Part shown: one piece after another, positions 1-9,060 of the stretch | Layout of the letters: each line of letters starts with the position of its first letter | How positions within the stretch are numbered: the first letter of the stretch is position 1 | Assembly (NCBI GenBank): GCA_004010275.1 | Contig: RBWT01000054.1 | Span: 1-45,221, forward strand | DNA: 45,221 nt | Direction of reading: 5' to 3' | Source of the DNA: Streptomyces huasconensis | Lineage (GTDB): Bacteria > Actinomycetota > Actinomycetes > Streptomycetales > Streptomycetaceae | Notes under the pieces: model-generated | Told to the model about the DNA's origin: nothing | Databases searched by the model: none | Seen by the model: only the letters and a program-made list of their open reading frames with translations | Program-made: the position numbers and the translations under genes

Positions 1-1
1 A

Positions 2-1570
2 GCCGAGCAGACCCTCGCTCGACTCGTCGACATCGGCCTGCTGGTCGGCGCCGACGAGACCCCGCTCCAGGACCCCGACCCCCTCCGCGCGGCGGCCCGT
101 CGACCCGACGTGACCGAGGAAGCCGCCGCGATCCTCACCGACGTCGCGGACGCCGCCGACGCCCTGACCCGCACGGATGCGGCAGCGGCGGCCGTGCCGG
201 AGCTGGCCGACACCCTCAACTCCCTGAGCGCCCGGCTGTCCTGGCCCGCAGGCGCGCTGCGGCACGGCGCCCCTGCGTACGCCGACACCGTGCTGACCAC
301 CGGGAAGCTCGCCCTCGACGCGGCGGAGTGGGCGCCCCTGTGGACCTCCTTGCGGGCCGTCGCGGGCTGGATCGGACACGCGGACCCCTGGGCGGCGACA
401 CGGGCCCGCGCGGAAGCCCACCTCGAAGCGGTGTTCGGAGCGCACCGCCCCATTCCGCTCACCGTCGCCCTCCACGCACTCGTACGCGCTGCCGACAGCG
501 GCGTCCCCGGCATCGAAGAGCTGTGGAGCGACGAGTTCAGGCTGCCGCCCGCCGACGATCCGGGACTGGCCGGGCTGCGCGAGCTGATGGCGGCCACGCC
601 CACCGTCGACGGGGTGCTCCGGATCGACCCCCTGCCGCCGGCGCCCGCACGGCCGGACAGCCTCACCACGCGGCTCGCCTTCTACGGCCATCCCGTACGA
701 CTGGACGGGCGGCCCCGGTTCGTCGTGAACTCCGTCGAGGACGGCTGCGGACGGGCCGACGCCCACGTCCAGCGGATTCTGCACCGCATCGGCCTGGACG
801 ACGAGCAGCGCCGCGCATGGCCCGACAACAGGCCCACACCACTGGCCGACCCCGTCGACGTGGAGATCGCGGCGGTCGCCGACAGCAACGTCAACCTGCG
901 GGTACTCGGCGCACTGCCGGAACTGACCGTGTCCCAGGGGCTGTCGACCCGGGGGCGGTCGGCCGCGGGAACGCGGATCGACGCACGGGAGTGCCACGTG
1001 GTCGCGGGGGAGGGCCGCCTGGTGCTCGCCCACGGCGGCAGACGGCTGCGTGTCGTGCCGCGCGGGCGCATGGCGGACTTCCACTATCCCGCCGTGCTGC
1101 GGCTGCTCCTGCGCATGTTCGGACCCTCGCCCGAGCACCGCGTGCAGCCCGTCATCGCACCCGAGGGCCACCTCACCGAGGCCGGGTGCCGGCTGGTGCC
1201 CCGGGTCGACCTCGGGGGCGTGATCCTCATGCGGCGTACCGTCATCGTCGAATCGGGCCAGGTGCCGCGACGCGGTGCGGGGGAGACCCTGCTGAGCTAT
1301 GCCGAACGCGTCGACGCGTGGCGCCGCGGCTGCGCCATCCCCGCCTGGTCGTTCGTCCGCGCGGTCAACGCGGCCGGGGCCGACAAGCACCGGAAGCCCA
1401 TGCCCATCGACCTGACCTCGCCGCTCGGCGTCGCCCAGATCGAGCGCACGACGCACCGCGAGGCCCGCCGCCTCCTCTTCCAGGAAGTCCTTCCGGACGC
1501 CGCGCACGCGCCCATGGCGGAGGACGGCAGCCGATGGTTCGCCGAAGCCGTCTGGGAGGTGGACATCTGA
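2..1570 (+). CDS. Split LanB dehydratase, glutamylation-type (LazB/TbtB-like), C-terminal part
   Basis: The frame is already open at base 2, so the true start lies left of the window; about 522 codons are visible, ending in TGA at 1568-1570. The visible part has features of the lantibiotic dehydratase N-terminal family (PF04738-type): a segment FYGHPVRLDGRPRFVVNSVE, a PRVDLGGVILMRRTVIVES strand region, and a late KPMPIDLTSP segment that resembles the KPxYlDl stretch of LanB proteins. In thiopeptide and goadsporin pathways this split protein transfers glutamate from Glu-tRNA to Ser/Thr of the precursor peptide before elimination to dehydroalanine/dehydrobutyrine; that role is inferred here from family and neighbours. 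The next gene follows after 1 nt within a 15-bp tandem repeat, so the genes are probably co-transcribed. Full-length class I LanB enzymes carry the elimination domain on the same chain; here it is encoded separately downstream, favouring a thiopeptide-like assignment. Confidence 0.8.
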   Translation, partial: AEQTLARLVDIGLLVGADETPLQDPDPLRAAARRPDVTEEAAAILTDVADAADALTRTDAAAAAVPELADTLNSLSARLSWPAGALRHGAPAYADTVLTTGKLALDAAEWAPLWTSLRAVAGWIGHADPWAATRARAEAHLEAVFGAHRPIPLTVALHALVRAADSGVPGIEELWSDEFRLPPADDPGLAGLRELMAATPTVDGVLRIDPLPPAPARPDSLTTRLAFYGHPVRLDGRPRFVVNSVEDGCGRADAHVQRILHRIGLDDEQRRAWPDNRPTPLADPVDVEIAAVADSNVNLRVLGALPELTVSQGLSTRGRSAAGTRIDARECHVVAGEGRLVLAHGGRRLRVVPRGRMADFHYPAVLRLLLRMFGPSPEHRVQPVIAPEGHLTEAGCRLVPRVDLGGVILMRRTVIVESGQVPRRGAGETLLSYAERVDAWRRGCAIPAWSFVRAVNAAGADKHRKPMPIDLTSPLGVAQIERTTHREARRLLFQEVLPDAAHAPMAEDGSRWFAEAVWEVDI

Positions 1571-1626
1571 CATGGTGACACCTGACATGGTGACATCTGA
1601 CGGGGTGACACCTGGCATGGCGTCAT
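1567..1626 (+). repeat. Four imperfect 15-bp tandem repeats at a stop/start junction
   Basis: Units CTGACATGGTGACAC (1567-1581), CTGACATGGTGACAT (1582-1596), CTGACGGGGTGACAC (1597-1611) and the diverged CTGGCATGGCGTCAT (1612-1626). They span the TGA of the LanB-like gene and all candidate starts of the next gene (ATG at 1572, 1587 and 1617, GTG at 1575, 1590 and 1605). The unit is in frame, so copy changes would add or remove five residues (MVTPD-type) at the N-terminus without breaking the frame. Confidence 0.85.
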
Positions 1627-2486
1627 ACGCGGCCATGAAGTCGGAGGACAGCGGGCCGAGTTGGCTCTCCGTCCACGTCTACGCCCACAGTGACCTCGAC
1701 CGGCACCTCGGGCAGCTGGCAGGGCTGCTGAAGCGTACGGCCACCGAGACCGACGCCCGCGCCTGGTTCTTCCTGCGCTACTGGGAGCGCGGCCCCCATG
1801 TGCGGCTCCGGGCACTGTGCCGGACACCCCGACACCGCGAGCAGGCCCGCACCCGGCTGTGCGCGGCCGCCGAGCGGTGGGCCGAGGGCAATCCGGAGCA
1901 CCAGCCGCTCAGCGAGGCCGAGTACAGGGCGTCGTCGGCGTGGATCATGCGCCGCGAGGTGACCGGCCGCTCCGCCGCGCCGCTGCTGCCCTCCCGTACG
2001 GTCAGGGTCGAGGACTTCTCGGGTGCCTGGATGCCCGGCGCGCCCGCGTGCACGGACCAGTCGGCGACGTTGTCCTTCCTCACCGCTTCGAGCGCCGTCG
2101 CGCTCCAGTTGCACCAGCGCCACGCGTGGCAGGCGCGGGCCCGGCACGCCGTCGACACGCTGCGCGCCATCCTGGCCGTCCCCGCCCCCGCCGGGTGCGG
2201 TTCGTTACCCGACGCCTTCGAGGAGTGGGCCGGCCAACTGGCGGGCGCGGACGCCCCGGAGGTGCACCGCCGCAGCCGGCTCGCCTGCGAAGCCGCATGG
2301 CCCCGCCCGAACCGGGCCGCCGCCGTCATGGCGGAGCACTGCCTGGCCGTGCCGTCGCCCGGGGACTCGGCGCGCCCCCTGCTGCACGCCTGGCACACCC
2401 ACTGCAACCGCTTGGGGTTGAACCTGCTGGAGGAAGCGGCGGCGGCCCGCACGGCCCTGGCTCTCACGGCGGAGGTACGCGGATGA
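1572..2486 (+). CDS. Thiopeptide-type SpaB_C-like protein, probable pyridine synthase (LazC/TbtD-like)
   Basis: A 304-codon protein of the thiopeptide-type bacteriocin biosynthesis family (Lant_dehydr_C/TIGR03891-like). After a repeat-encoded N-terminus, residues ~30-75 show the family's opening block: WLSVHVYAHSDLD, then AWFFLRYWERGPHVRLRAL. Stand-alone members either eliminate glutamate from glutamylated Ser/Thr or catalyse the [4+2] cycloaddition that forms the central pyridine. Because the next gene carries another such domain fused to a dehydrogenase, as in LazF, this one is more likely the pyridine synthase; that split of roles is inference. A TTA leucine codon lies in frame at 2205-2207 (residue ~212), rare in streptomycetes and a signature of bldA tRNA control. 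The start is uncertain because of the repeat; ATG 1617 or the later ATG at 1635 are alternatives to 1572. Its TGA overlaps the next ATG (ATGA at 2483-2486), implying translational coupling. Confidence 0.75.
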   Translation: MVTPDMVTSDGVTPGMASYAAMKSEDSGPSWLSVHVYAHSDLDRHLGQLAGLLKRTATETDARAWFFLRYWERGPHVRLRALCRTPRHREQARTRLCAAAERWAEGNPEHQPLSEAEYRASSAWIMRREVTGRSAAPLLPSRTVRVEDFSGAWMPGAPACTDQSATLSFLTASSAVALQLHQRHAWQARARHAVDTLRAILAVPAPAGCGSLPDAFEEWAGQLAGADAPEVHRRSRLACEAAWPRPNRAAAVMAEHCLAVPSPGDSARPLLHAWHTHCNRLGLNLLEEAAAARTALALTAEVRG

Positions 2487-5075
2487 TCCGGTCGACCGAC
2501 CCCGTCGTGTGGCAGGACCACCGCCTCTTCCACCGTGCGGACCCGGACGCCCTGCTCACCGGGCTCGTGGCCCCTGTCCTGCGGGACATCGCCCCGTACT
2601 GCCGTTTGCAGCAGTTCTTCCGGGAGTGGCAGGGCGGTGCCAACATCCGCGTCGCCCTCCTGGTCGACAAGGGCCAGGCGGATCGCGTGGCCGCACAGTT
2701 GCAAGCCCGCTGCCTCGATCACCTCGCCCGGTTGCGGCAAGCCCGCCAACAGGCCCGCCAGGAAACCGGCCCCGTGCCCCACGAGGTCCCGCCCGAGGAC
2801 CTCGCCCTGCGCGAGAAGGCCGACGACGACCTGCCGCCGCAGCCCGACGACTCGCTGCTGACCGTGGAGCACCAGGACCGCTCCGCACTCCTCGGCGGTG
2901 CGGCCGCCGTCGACCTGTACGACCGGTTCCACGACCTGTCCAGCGCCACCGCCCTGCGCACCCTCTCCGCCTGGCACGGGCGGCTGGGCGAGGGGGACGG
3001 CGGGGCCCGCACCCGGGCCGCCGTCACCATCATGCTCCACCTCGCCCTGCGCTTCCCCGGCCCGCTGCGGCTCGGCGGCATGTCCTACCGCTCCCACGTC
3101 GAGGGCGCCATCATGGAATCCCCGCACCCCGACCGGCTCCGCCGCCGACTGGAGCGGTTCGGCCACCGCTGGGCCCCCGCCCTGCACCCGCTGGCGGAGG
3201 AACTGCTGAACTCCGCGCACGGCCCCAGCGACACGGAACTCCCCGGCCTCCGGACCTTCCTGGACGGCATGGAGCACCTCGTGCCGGACGTCCGCTCGCT
3301 CCTGTCCACCGACGGCCTGCACCTGCCCCTGACCGGCCGCAACGGCGAGACGACCTGGGACGACGCGGTGCTGCGCCGCAGCCGCTTCCACCACACCCTC
3401 CAGCGCGACCCCCGCTGGCTCGTGGCGGCGGCCCAGGACCCCGTGCTGCGACTGCACCGGGTCCTGGTCAACTGGGGCTATCTGCACATGACACGGCTCG
3501 GCATCCTCCCCGCACAGCGGCTCGCTCTCTGTCACCTCGTCGCGGAGATCGTCGACCGGTACGGGGATGCCAGGACCCACCTCACCGGAGCCGCCCGGGA
3601 CCTCGGGGCGGGCGCTCCCGGCACCTCAGCGCTGCGCTACATACGGGACCACCGCACCGGCGCCCGCATCCCGCGGGACGTCGACTGGTCCCGCCTTCCG
3701 ACGGAACGCCCCGACCGGGACGGGCGCCGGATGGTTCCCCTGCCCTCGGAAGCGGTCGGCGGTCCGAGCCCGGCCGGCGCCGGTACGCCGGACGCGGTGC
3801 GCCTGGCCTCGATGCTCCGCCGCACGACGGCGCCTCACGGCTGCGCTGGGAGGCCGGGGTGCGCTCCGGCGGCGCCCGATTCCTCGGCCCCGTGCACCGG
3901 GTCGTCGCCTCGGCCGGTCAACGCTATCCGGCCGAACTCCACGTGCTGCCGGGCGAGATGATGCCCCACGTGCCCACCGGCCGGTACGAGCCGTTGCATC
4001 ACGCCTTGGCCGTTCCCTCCATGGCCGTTCCGCCTATGGACGTTCCCCCGAGCGAGCAGCAGGCGGCCACCGGCCCAGCGGTGAGCCGACTGGTGGTCGC
4101 CGTCACTCCCTGGCGAACGCGTTTCAAGTACGGCGAGTTCGCCTACCGCCTGCAGTGCATGGACGCCGGGGTCATGGTCGGCCAGGCGCTCGCCGTCGCC
4201 GAGGCCGAGGGGCGGCATCTGCGGGTCCACTACTGGTTCCCGGACGCCGCCCTTGACCACCGGATAGCGGTGGACAGCCGCCACACGCGAAGCTACGCCG
4301 TACTCACCTCCGCACCGGACACCTTCGCGGACCTCGCGGAAGGTGGCCCCCTCGGCGTGCCCCGGCCCACCGGCGACCGGTTGGAGGACGCCGCTCGCTC
4401 GCGGACCTCCCGCCCGACGCCACGATCCCGCCGCTGCTGCCCCGCCTGGCGGCCGGCGCGCGCTCCTGGACGGAACTCCCCGCGCAGCCGCCCCGCCCCG
4501 ACGCCTGGACGGGCCGACGGACCTCCATGGGCTTCACGGCCCCCGGGCCGCTGACCGCCGCCGAGTTCGGCCGTATGTTGCAGCGGGCCGGCGCGCACCA
4601 CGAATCGGACCTGCCCGGCACGGTTCCCTTCCCCCAGACGGCTTTCGTGGCCGCGGTCGGCGAAGTGGAGGGCCTGGAGCCCGGTGTGTACCTGGTCGCC
4701 GACGCGGGGCGCCGCATCGGTCTCCTGCGCCCGGGTGATGTACGCCATGAACTCCAAAGCGCCCTGAACAACGGGATGTTCGACGTCCGGCACACCCCGC
4801 TGGTGCTCACCCTCCTCACTGACTACGAAGCTGCCCTTCCGCACTACGGCGACCGGTGGCTGCGCATCCAGGGCATGGAGGCGGGCGTGGCGGTCCAGCG
4901 CTGCCACCTGTCGGCGGCGGCCGACGGCCTGGCGTGCCAGGCGCACTGCGGCTACGACCCGGACCGGCTCCTCGACGTGCTGCCGCTCGGCGACCAACAC
5001 CTCGAACCGATGATCCAGCTCCTGGTCGGCCGGTCCCGCCCGGCGGGGCTCCACCACGAGATCGGCCTGTTCTGA
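2483..5075 (+). CDS. Fused SpaB_C-like elimination domain + SagB-type azoline dehydrogenase (LazF-like), two frameshifts
   Basis: Starts at ATG 2483 behind a GGAGGT at 2471-2476, overlapping the previous stop. Residues 1 to ~380 form a second SpaB_C-like domain: LQQFFREWQGGANIRVALLV near the start, LHRVLVNWGYLHMTRLGIL near its end. The same frame then runs without a stop into a SagB-type N-terminus (ALRYIRDHRTGARIPRDVDW, ~3630) and the nitroreductase/FMN block HRVVASAGQRYPAELHV (~3898-3950), ending GLHHEIGLF. Such dehydrogenases oxidise azolines to thiazoles/oxazoles with FMN; the elimination domain would remove glutamate to give Dha/Dhb. In lactazole biosynthesis LazF combines both activities on one chain, which this matches. 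Two single-base losses break the frame near 3830 and near 4400, both inside the dehydrogenase half; the sequence is conserved on either side, so I treat them as probable sequence errors. A short Pro/Met repeat (SMAVPPMDVPP, ~4018-4050) sits in the dehydrogenase domain. Confidence 0.75.
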
Positions 5076-5091
5076 CACCGCCCACCCCCGC

Positions 5092-5127
5092 CGCCACGAC
5101 CGCCACGACCGCCACGACCGCCACGAG
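5092..5127 (+). repeat. Four 9-bp tandem repeats (CGCCACGAC) upstream of the P450
   Basis: Copies at 5092-5100, 5101-5109, 5110-5118 and 5119-5127 (the last ends in G instead of C). They fill the 69-nt gap between the dehydrogenase stop and the P450 start, just before a GAAAGG ribosome-binding site at 5131-5136. They are too short and uniform for CRISPR, and most likely a slippage-prone minisatellite. Confidence 0.85.
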
Positions 5128-5144
5128 ACCGAAAGGCAGCCACC

Positions 5145-6418
5145 ATGACGACCGGCAACAGCGCCGAAACCCGTGCCACGGCCCCGACGGAGCCACGGTG
5201 TCCCGCGGACCCCGGGGCTCCGTTCGACGACGCCTTCCACCTGGCCCCGCACGCCGTGCTCGCCTGGTTCCGCGAGCACGCCCGGTGGCCGAGGTGCTCC
5301 TGCCCAACGGGCTGCGGGCCTGGCGCTGCGACGACGACGTACGAGCGGCACTCGGCGACCCGCGCCTGGTCCACGACACCCGGCGGTTCCCCGAGACCTG
5401 GCGGGGTCTCGACTGGAACTCGCCGGCCGGGGACATGATCTCCGCGTACGGCCGGAGCCTCTCCAGCGCGGACCCGCCCGAGCACGACCGCTACCACGCC
5501 GCCGTCGCCGGGGCCTTCACGGCGCGGCGTACGGAAGAGCTGCGCCCGCGCGTGCAGGAGATCGCGGACGTGATCCTGGACCAGCTGGCCGGGGGCGACG
5601 AACCGGTCGACCTCCTGGGCCGGTTCGCCGTACCGCTGTCGGTGACCGTGATGTGCGAGATCGTCGGCGTACCGGAGCCCGACCGCCCCGACTTCCTGGA
5701 CTTCGTGCGGCGCACCGTGTCGATCGATGACGATCAGGACGTCGCCGGGCTCCGCGCCTCGGCGATGCGCACCTTCGAACTCCTCTCCCGGTACGTCGCG
5801 CAGCGCAAGAGCACGTTCCACGACGATCTGATGGGGGAGGTGACCGCGCGGTTGACGAAGGACGGCATCCCGGACGAGGACGTGGTGACCGTCCTGTTCC
5901 ACCTGTTCGTCGCGGGCTTCGACACCACCGGGGCGTTCATCGGCAACATGGTGGAGGGGCTTTTGGCCCGGCCTCGGCTGCTCGCGGCCGTGCGGGAGCA
6001 CCCGGAGCGGCTGACGCACACCATTGAGGAGTTCCTGCGGTTCGACGGCTCGGCGCGGATGGGCGTGTGGCGTTTCGCCGCGCAGGACGTCGAAGTGGGC
6101 GGTCAGCTCATACCGGCCGGCAGCCTGGTGGTGGTGTCGCTGGCGGCGGCCAACCGTGACCCGGCCAGGTTCACCGACGCTGACCGCCTCGATCCGGAAC
6201 GGGCCGACAACGCGGGCCACCTCGCCTTCGGCCGGGGCCGCCACCGGTGTACGGGCGCCGCGCTGGCCCGCCTGGAGACCGAGGTGGCCGTGAGCACCCT
6301 CATCCGCCGCCACCCCCACCTGCGGATCGCCACCGACGCGATCCTGCGCCGCCGAACCGTGGTCACCCTGAACGGACTGCGACGCCTGCCCGTCGTACTG
6401 GGGCCCGCCGACGAGTAG
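5145..6418 (+). CDS. Cytochrome P450, one frameshift
   Basis: About 424 codons once the shift is bridged, the usual size for a soluble actinobacterial P450. Visible hallmarks are the I-helix oxygen-binding segment VAGFDTTGAF, the K-helix ExxR as EEFLR, and the heme loop HLAFGRGRHRCTGAALARLE with the axial cysteine. The N-terminal part (MTTGNSAETRATAPTEPRC...) begins at ATG 5145 after a GAAAGG site; at ~5280 a single base seems to be missing, after which the reading continues as PVAEVLLPNGLRAWR. P450s in thiopeptide clusters hydroxylate or epoxidise side chains of the matured peptide (for example TbtJ1/J2 in thiomuracin); position directly after the dehydrogenase suggests a tailoring role here, but the substrate cannot be read from sequence. 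This is the last gene of the cluster on this side, as the next genes are unrelated. Confidence 0.85.
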
Positions 6419-6752
6419 CAGCAGGGAGCAGCCGTAGCGAGGCCGCTTCGGAGGCCATCGACCCGCAGCCGTGGGCGCCTCGCACCCTCGACGACCCCCG
6501 TGACTTCACCGTGCCGACCGAGAAGGCCGAGCGAGCCGAGCCGAGGCAGCACCCTCGTACCACCGTCGGCTCCGACCGACAGGCAGCCGGAAGCGGTCGA
6601 CAACGTCTGCGACCGGCCGGGCCAGGTGGTGGCAGTGGGGCCCGGGGCCGATCAGGTGAGGGCGCCGTGTGGCGACCGGGCGCCGCGGTGGCCCGGCCCG
6701 CACCCCGTGCAAGGCTCGCGGAAGCGTGCGCGTGGGCGGCGGAGGAGCGGAT
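6419..6752 (+). other. Non-coding gap after the RiPP cluster
   Basis: About 330 bases without a convincing gene. Open frames here have no plausible start with ribosome-binding site and no recognisable protein. I looked specifically for a small Ser/Cys/Thr-rich precursor peptide and found none. A GGAGGAGCGG at ~6738-6747 serves the next gene. Confidence 0.6.
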
Positions 6753-7409
6753 ATGCCTGGTGGGCCGGGAGTCGGAATGTTCTTGCTGCGGACGGCCGTG
6801 GCGCTCGCAGTGCTGACCGCGGCGGTCGGCTGCGGGAACGGTGACGACACATCGCCCGAGAGCGATGTCTCACCGGCAGCGGCCGGGACCGCCACGCTCT
6901 TCCCGGGGAGCGGGGACGAGCGGGGGCCGGACATCGACTTCCCGCGCGTGGCCGTCGGCGAGTCCGCCGCGGTCGACGTCAAGGTCCGCAACACCTCGGA
7001 CGCGCCGCTGACCGTGAAGAAGGTGGCGGCGGAGAACGCCGAGGTGTCCAAGGACGACTGCACCGGCAGGACGATGCGGTCCGGCGAGGGGTGCGAGTTC
7101 CAGATGCTCTTGCCGCCGAAGAGCGAGGCGAAGAACGTCGCGGGCAGCGTGACGGTCGAGACCGACAGAGGAACGACCTCTTCGAGCGTATCGGCCCAAG
7201 TGGTCGAGAAGAACGAGCATGAAGGCCACACCCCCACGGACCCGCCGACGCCCGAGGTGACGACCGACCCTCCCTCGGTCGAGCCGACGGACGCCACGGG
7301 CGGCTTGGAGGAAACCCCGCCGAGCACGACGGTCGGCCCGGAGCTGGGAGCCACGCCGAGCGCCACGGCCGGGCCCGAGGAGTTCCCGGCCGCATCCGGG
7401 GCGTTCTGA
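6753..7409 (+). CDS. Putative secreted lipoprotein with an immunoglobulin-like (choice-of-anchor D type) domain
   Basis: 218 codons from ATG 6753, preceded by GGAGGAGCGG at 5-8 nt. The N-terminus is a short hydrophobic signal (MFLLRTAVALAVLTAAVGC) ending in a lipobox-like AVGC, so the protein is probably lipid-anchored outside the membrane. Residues ~45-140 (PDIDFPRVAVGESAAVDVKV, RNTSDAPLTVKKV, a Cys pair around DDCTGRTMRSGEGCEF) look like the beta-sandwich repeat found in HYDIN/choice-of-anchor D domains. The C-terminal third is a Pro/Thr/Glu/Ser-rich low-complexity tail, probably a cell-wall spacer. No enzyme motif is visible. It converges with the membrane protein gene downstream, with a 25-nt gap. 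Confidence 0.65.
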   Translation: MPGGPGVGMFLLRTAVALAVLTAAVGCGNGDDTSPESDVSPAAAGTATLFPGSGDERGPDIDFPRVAVGESAAVDVKVRNTSDAPLTVKKVAAENAEVSKDDCTGRTMRSGEGCEFQMLLPPKSEAKNVAGSVTVETDRGTTSSSVSAQVVEKNEHEGHTPTDPPTPEVTTDPPSVEPTDATGGLEETPPSTTVGPELGATPSATAGPEEFPAASGAF

Positions 7410-7434
7410 CCGGACGTCCGACGCGGGCCGCCGG

Positions 7435-8364
7435 TCAGCCCCGTGCCACGCCCAGCACCTCGACGCGGACGTTGTCGTCGTCCCGCAGGACGAGCGTGAT
7501 GTCACCGTCGCCGGGCCGCTTGTGCGGCACCAGGAAGTACCGCGTGCTCGACTTGGCGAGAATCTGGAAGCCCATGCACTGGAACCGGTACGGCGTATGC
7601 GCCCGCCCGCGGTCCTCACAGGCGACGAAGGGCGCCGAGGCGTGGATCGGAGCGCGTGCGTGGATGAGCACGGGAGTGGCTCCCCGGTAGTCCAGTTCCG
7701 CGTCGTGCTGGGCCCGGGACATTCCCGCGACGTGCGCGTAGCGCGCCATGCTGAAGAACACGATCATCACCACCGCGGCCAGCAGCAGCCCTTCCGCGAT
7801 ACTCCAGAACCGCTCCCTCCGGCGCCCCGGCCCGCGCCTGAGGTACAGCGCGAGCATCAGCAGCAGAGCGCCGACGGCCACGACCGAGGGCGGGAGGAAC
7901 TCACGCAGCCAGCCTCCGGGAAGGCCCTGCTGCACCGTGCGCTGCCACCACCTCGGCTCCAGCAGGACCGGAAAGCTGATCAGCAGCAGCACGGCGCCCA
8001 GCACGGCGACCGCCCGCGTCACCAGGCGGCGCCGCCGCAAGGTCGTGTCCTCGGCGAGCCACCGCTCCACCGAGCGGAAGAGCAGCATCCCGACGAGACC
8101 GGCGACCAGCATGATCCACAGCGGAAGGAAGAGCGCGGCGGGGCTCTCCAGCAAGTACTCCTGCATGGTCAGTTCCAGGTCGCGCGTGGAGATGCCGAAG
8201 TAGGAGTAGTAGGCGCTGCGGTACCTGTTCCCGAGGTAGTACAGCAGTCCGATGACCACCGACCCCGGGGTCAGCACATAGGCGGCCTTTTCCAGGAACG
8301 ACTTGTCCCGCGCCTCTTCCGCTCCGCCCGCCCCCTCCGCCCCTTCCGCCTTGTCCGCAGACAA
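7435..8364 (-). CDS. Integral membrane protein of unknown function
   Basis: 309 codons on the minus strand, starting at ATG 8364. An Ala/Glu/Lys-rich cytosolic N-terminus (~20 residues) is followed by about four hydrophobic segments: around residues 30-45 (YVLTPGSVVIGLLYYLGNRY), 75-95, 115-135, 160-175 and 190-205. A ~100-residue C-terminal soluble part contains two Cys and a basic-rich end. The segment NRYRSAYYSYFGISTRDLEL, after the first hydrophobic stretch, resembles a motif I have seen in uncharacterised actinobacterial membrane proteins. No catalytic motif is recognised. It is divergent from the NfeD/SPFH pair, with 261 nt between them. Confidence 0.65.
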   Translation of the reverse strand: MSADKAEGAEGAGGAEEARDKSFLEKAAYVLTPGSVVIGLLYYLGNRYRSAYYSYFGISTRDLELTMQEYLLESPAALFLPLWIMLVAGLVGMLLFRSVERWLAEDTTLRRRRLVTRAVAVLGAVLLLISFPVLLEPRWWQRTVQQGLPGGWLREFLPPSVVAVGALLLMLALYLRRGPGRRRERFWSIAEGLLLAAVVMIVFFSMARYAHVAGMSRAQHDAELDYRGATPVLIHARAPIHASAPFVACEDRGRAHTPYRFQCMGFQILAKSSTRYFLVPHKRPGDGDITLVLRDDDNVRVEVLGVARG

Positions 8365-8625
8365 CTGCTGTCCTCTCTGCCGCCCGGCCGTGTCGAAAGC
8401 TAACGCCGCCTCCTGCGACGGACGTCACGACACGCGGCGGCGCGACACCGGCTGCCCCGGATCAGCCGTGCCGCGCCCGACCAGCACCCGCGGCGGACAC
8501 CCGGCAGACTCCTCGCCCGAACGGGTAAAATAAGCGTAACCTGCGCAAAAGGTGCTTTGTGCCTGATCCCGCCCCCACACTCACGCACTCCCGTCGGCGT
8601 CCGTGTCCAGGGGAGGAGGTACGCG

Positions 8626-9057
8626 ATGGACCCGTGGCTCATCTGGCTGATCGCCGCGGCCGTCCTGGCCGTGGCGGAGATCTTCACCCTCACCGCAGCG
8701 CTCGGCATGCTGAGTGCCGCCGCGCTGGTCACCGCGGTGTGCGCCGCGACCGGACTTCCGCTTCCCTTCCAGTTCCTGGTGTTCGCCGTCGTCGCGGCCA
8801 TCACCCTGCTGTTCGTACGCCCCCTCGCGGTGCGGCACGTGCTCCGGCCACAAGCGGTGCGCTTCGGCATAGACGCCCTGGTCGGCAGGGCCGCGTATGT
8901 CGTGTCGGAGGTGTCGGGCCTGGACGGCAGGGTCCGGATCGACGGTGAGGAGTGGACCGCCCGCGCCTACGACGAGACGCTGGTGATCCCTCCGGGAAAG
9001 ACCGTGGACGTCATAGAGATCAGCGGCACCACCGCGTTCGTCTACCCCCGGGACTGA
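8626..9057 (+). CDS. NfeD-like membrane protein (OB-fold)
   Basis: 143 codons from ATG 8626, with a very strong GGGAGGAGGT at 8611-8620. Residues 1-75 are hydrophobic (MDPWLIWLIAAAVLAVAEIF and two further segments), followed by a short cytosolic/extracytosolic beta-rich NfeD OB-fold domain (LVGRAAYVVSEVSG, GRVRIDGEEWTARA, then PPGKTVDVIEISGTTAFVYP). NfeD proteins accompany SPFH/stomatin proteins and are thought to help organise membrane microdomains; many short NfeD forms lack the ClpP-like protease domain, as here. The SPFH gene starts 3 nt after its stop, so the two form the classic NfeD-stomatin operon. Confidence 0.85.
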   Translation: MDPWLIWLIAAAVLAVAEIFTLTAALGMLSAAALVTAVCAATGLPLPFQFLVFAVVAAITLLFVRPLAVRHVLRPQAVRFGIDALVGRAAYVVSEVSGLDGRVRIDGEEWTARAYDETLVIPPGKTVDVIEISGTTAFVYPRD

Positions 9058-9060
9058 ATC

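Noticed and set aside
1778..3580. Long minus-strand open frame (600 codons) antisense to the RiPP genes
   Set aside because: It is a GC-bias shadow of the plus-strand genes: no family resemblance, Gly/Val/Arg-rich composition and no start signal.
5092..5127. Short regular repeats considered as CRISPR
   Set aside because: Units are 9 bp and directly adjacent without spacers.
6419..6752. Possible precursor peptide gene of the RiPP cluster
   Set aside because: No short frame with ribosome-binding site and a Ser/Thr/Cys-rich C-terminal core was found; the region reads as non-coding.
8500..8540. TAAAAT at ~8525 as -10 of the NfeD/SPFH operon
   Set aside because: The hexamer looks good but no acceptable -35 lies 16-18 nt upstream; too weak to list as a promoter.
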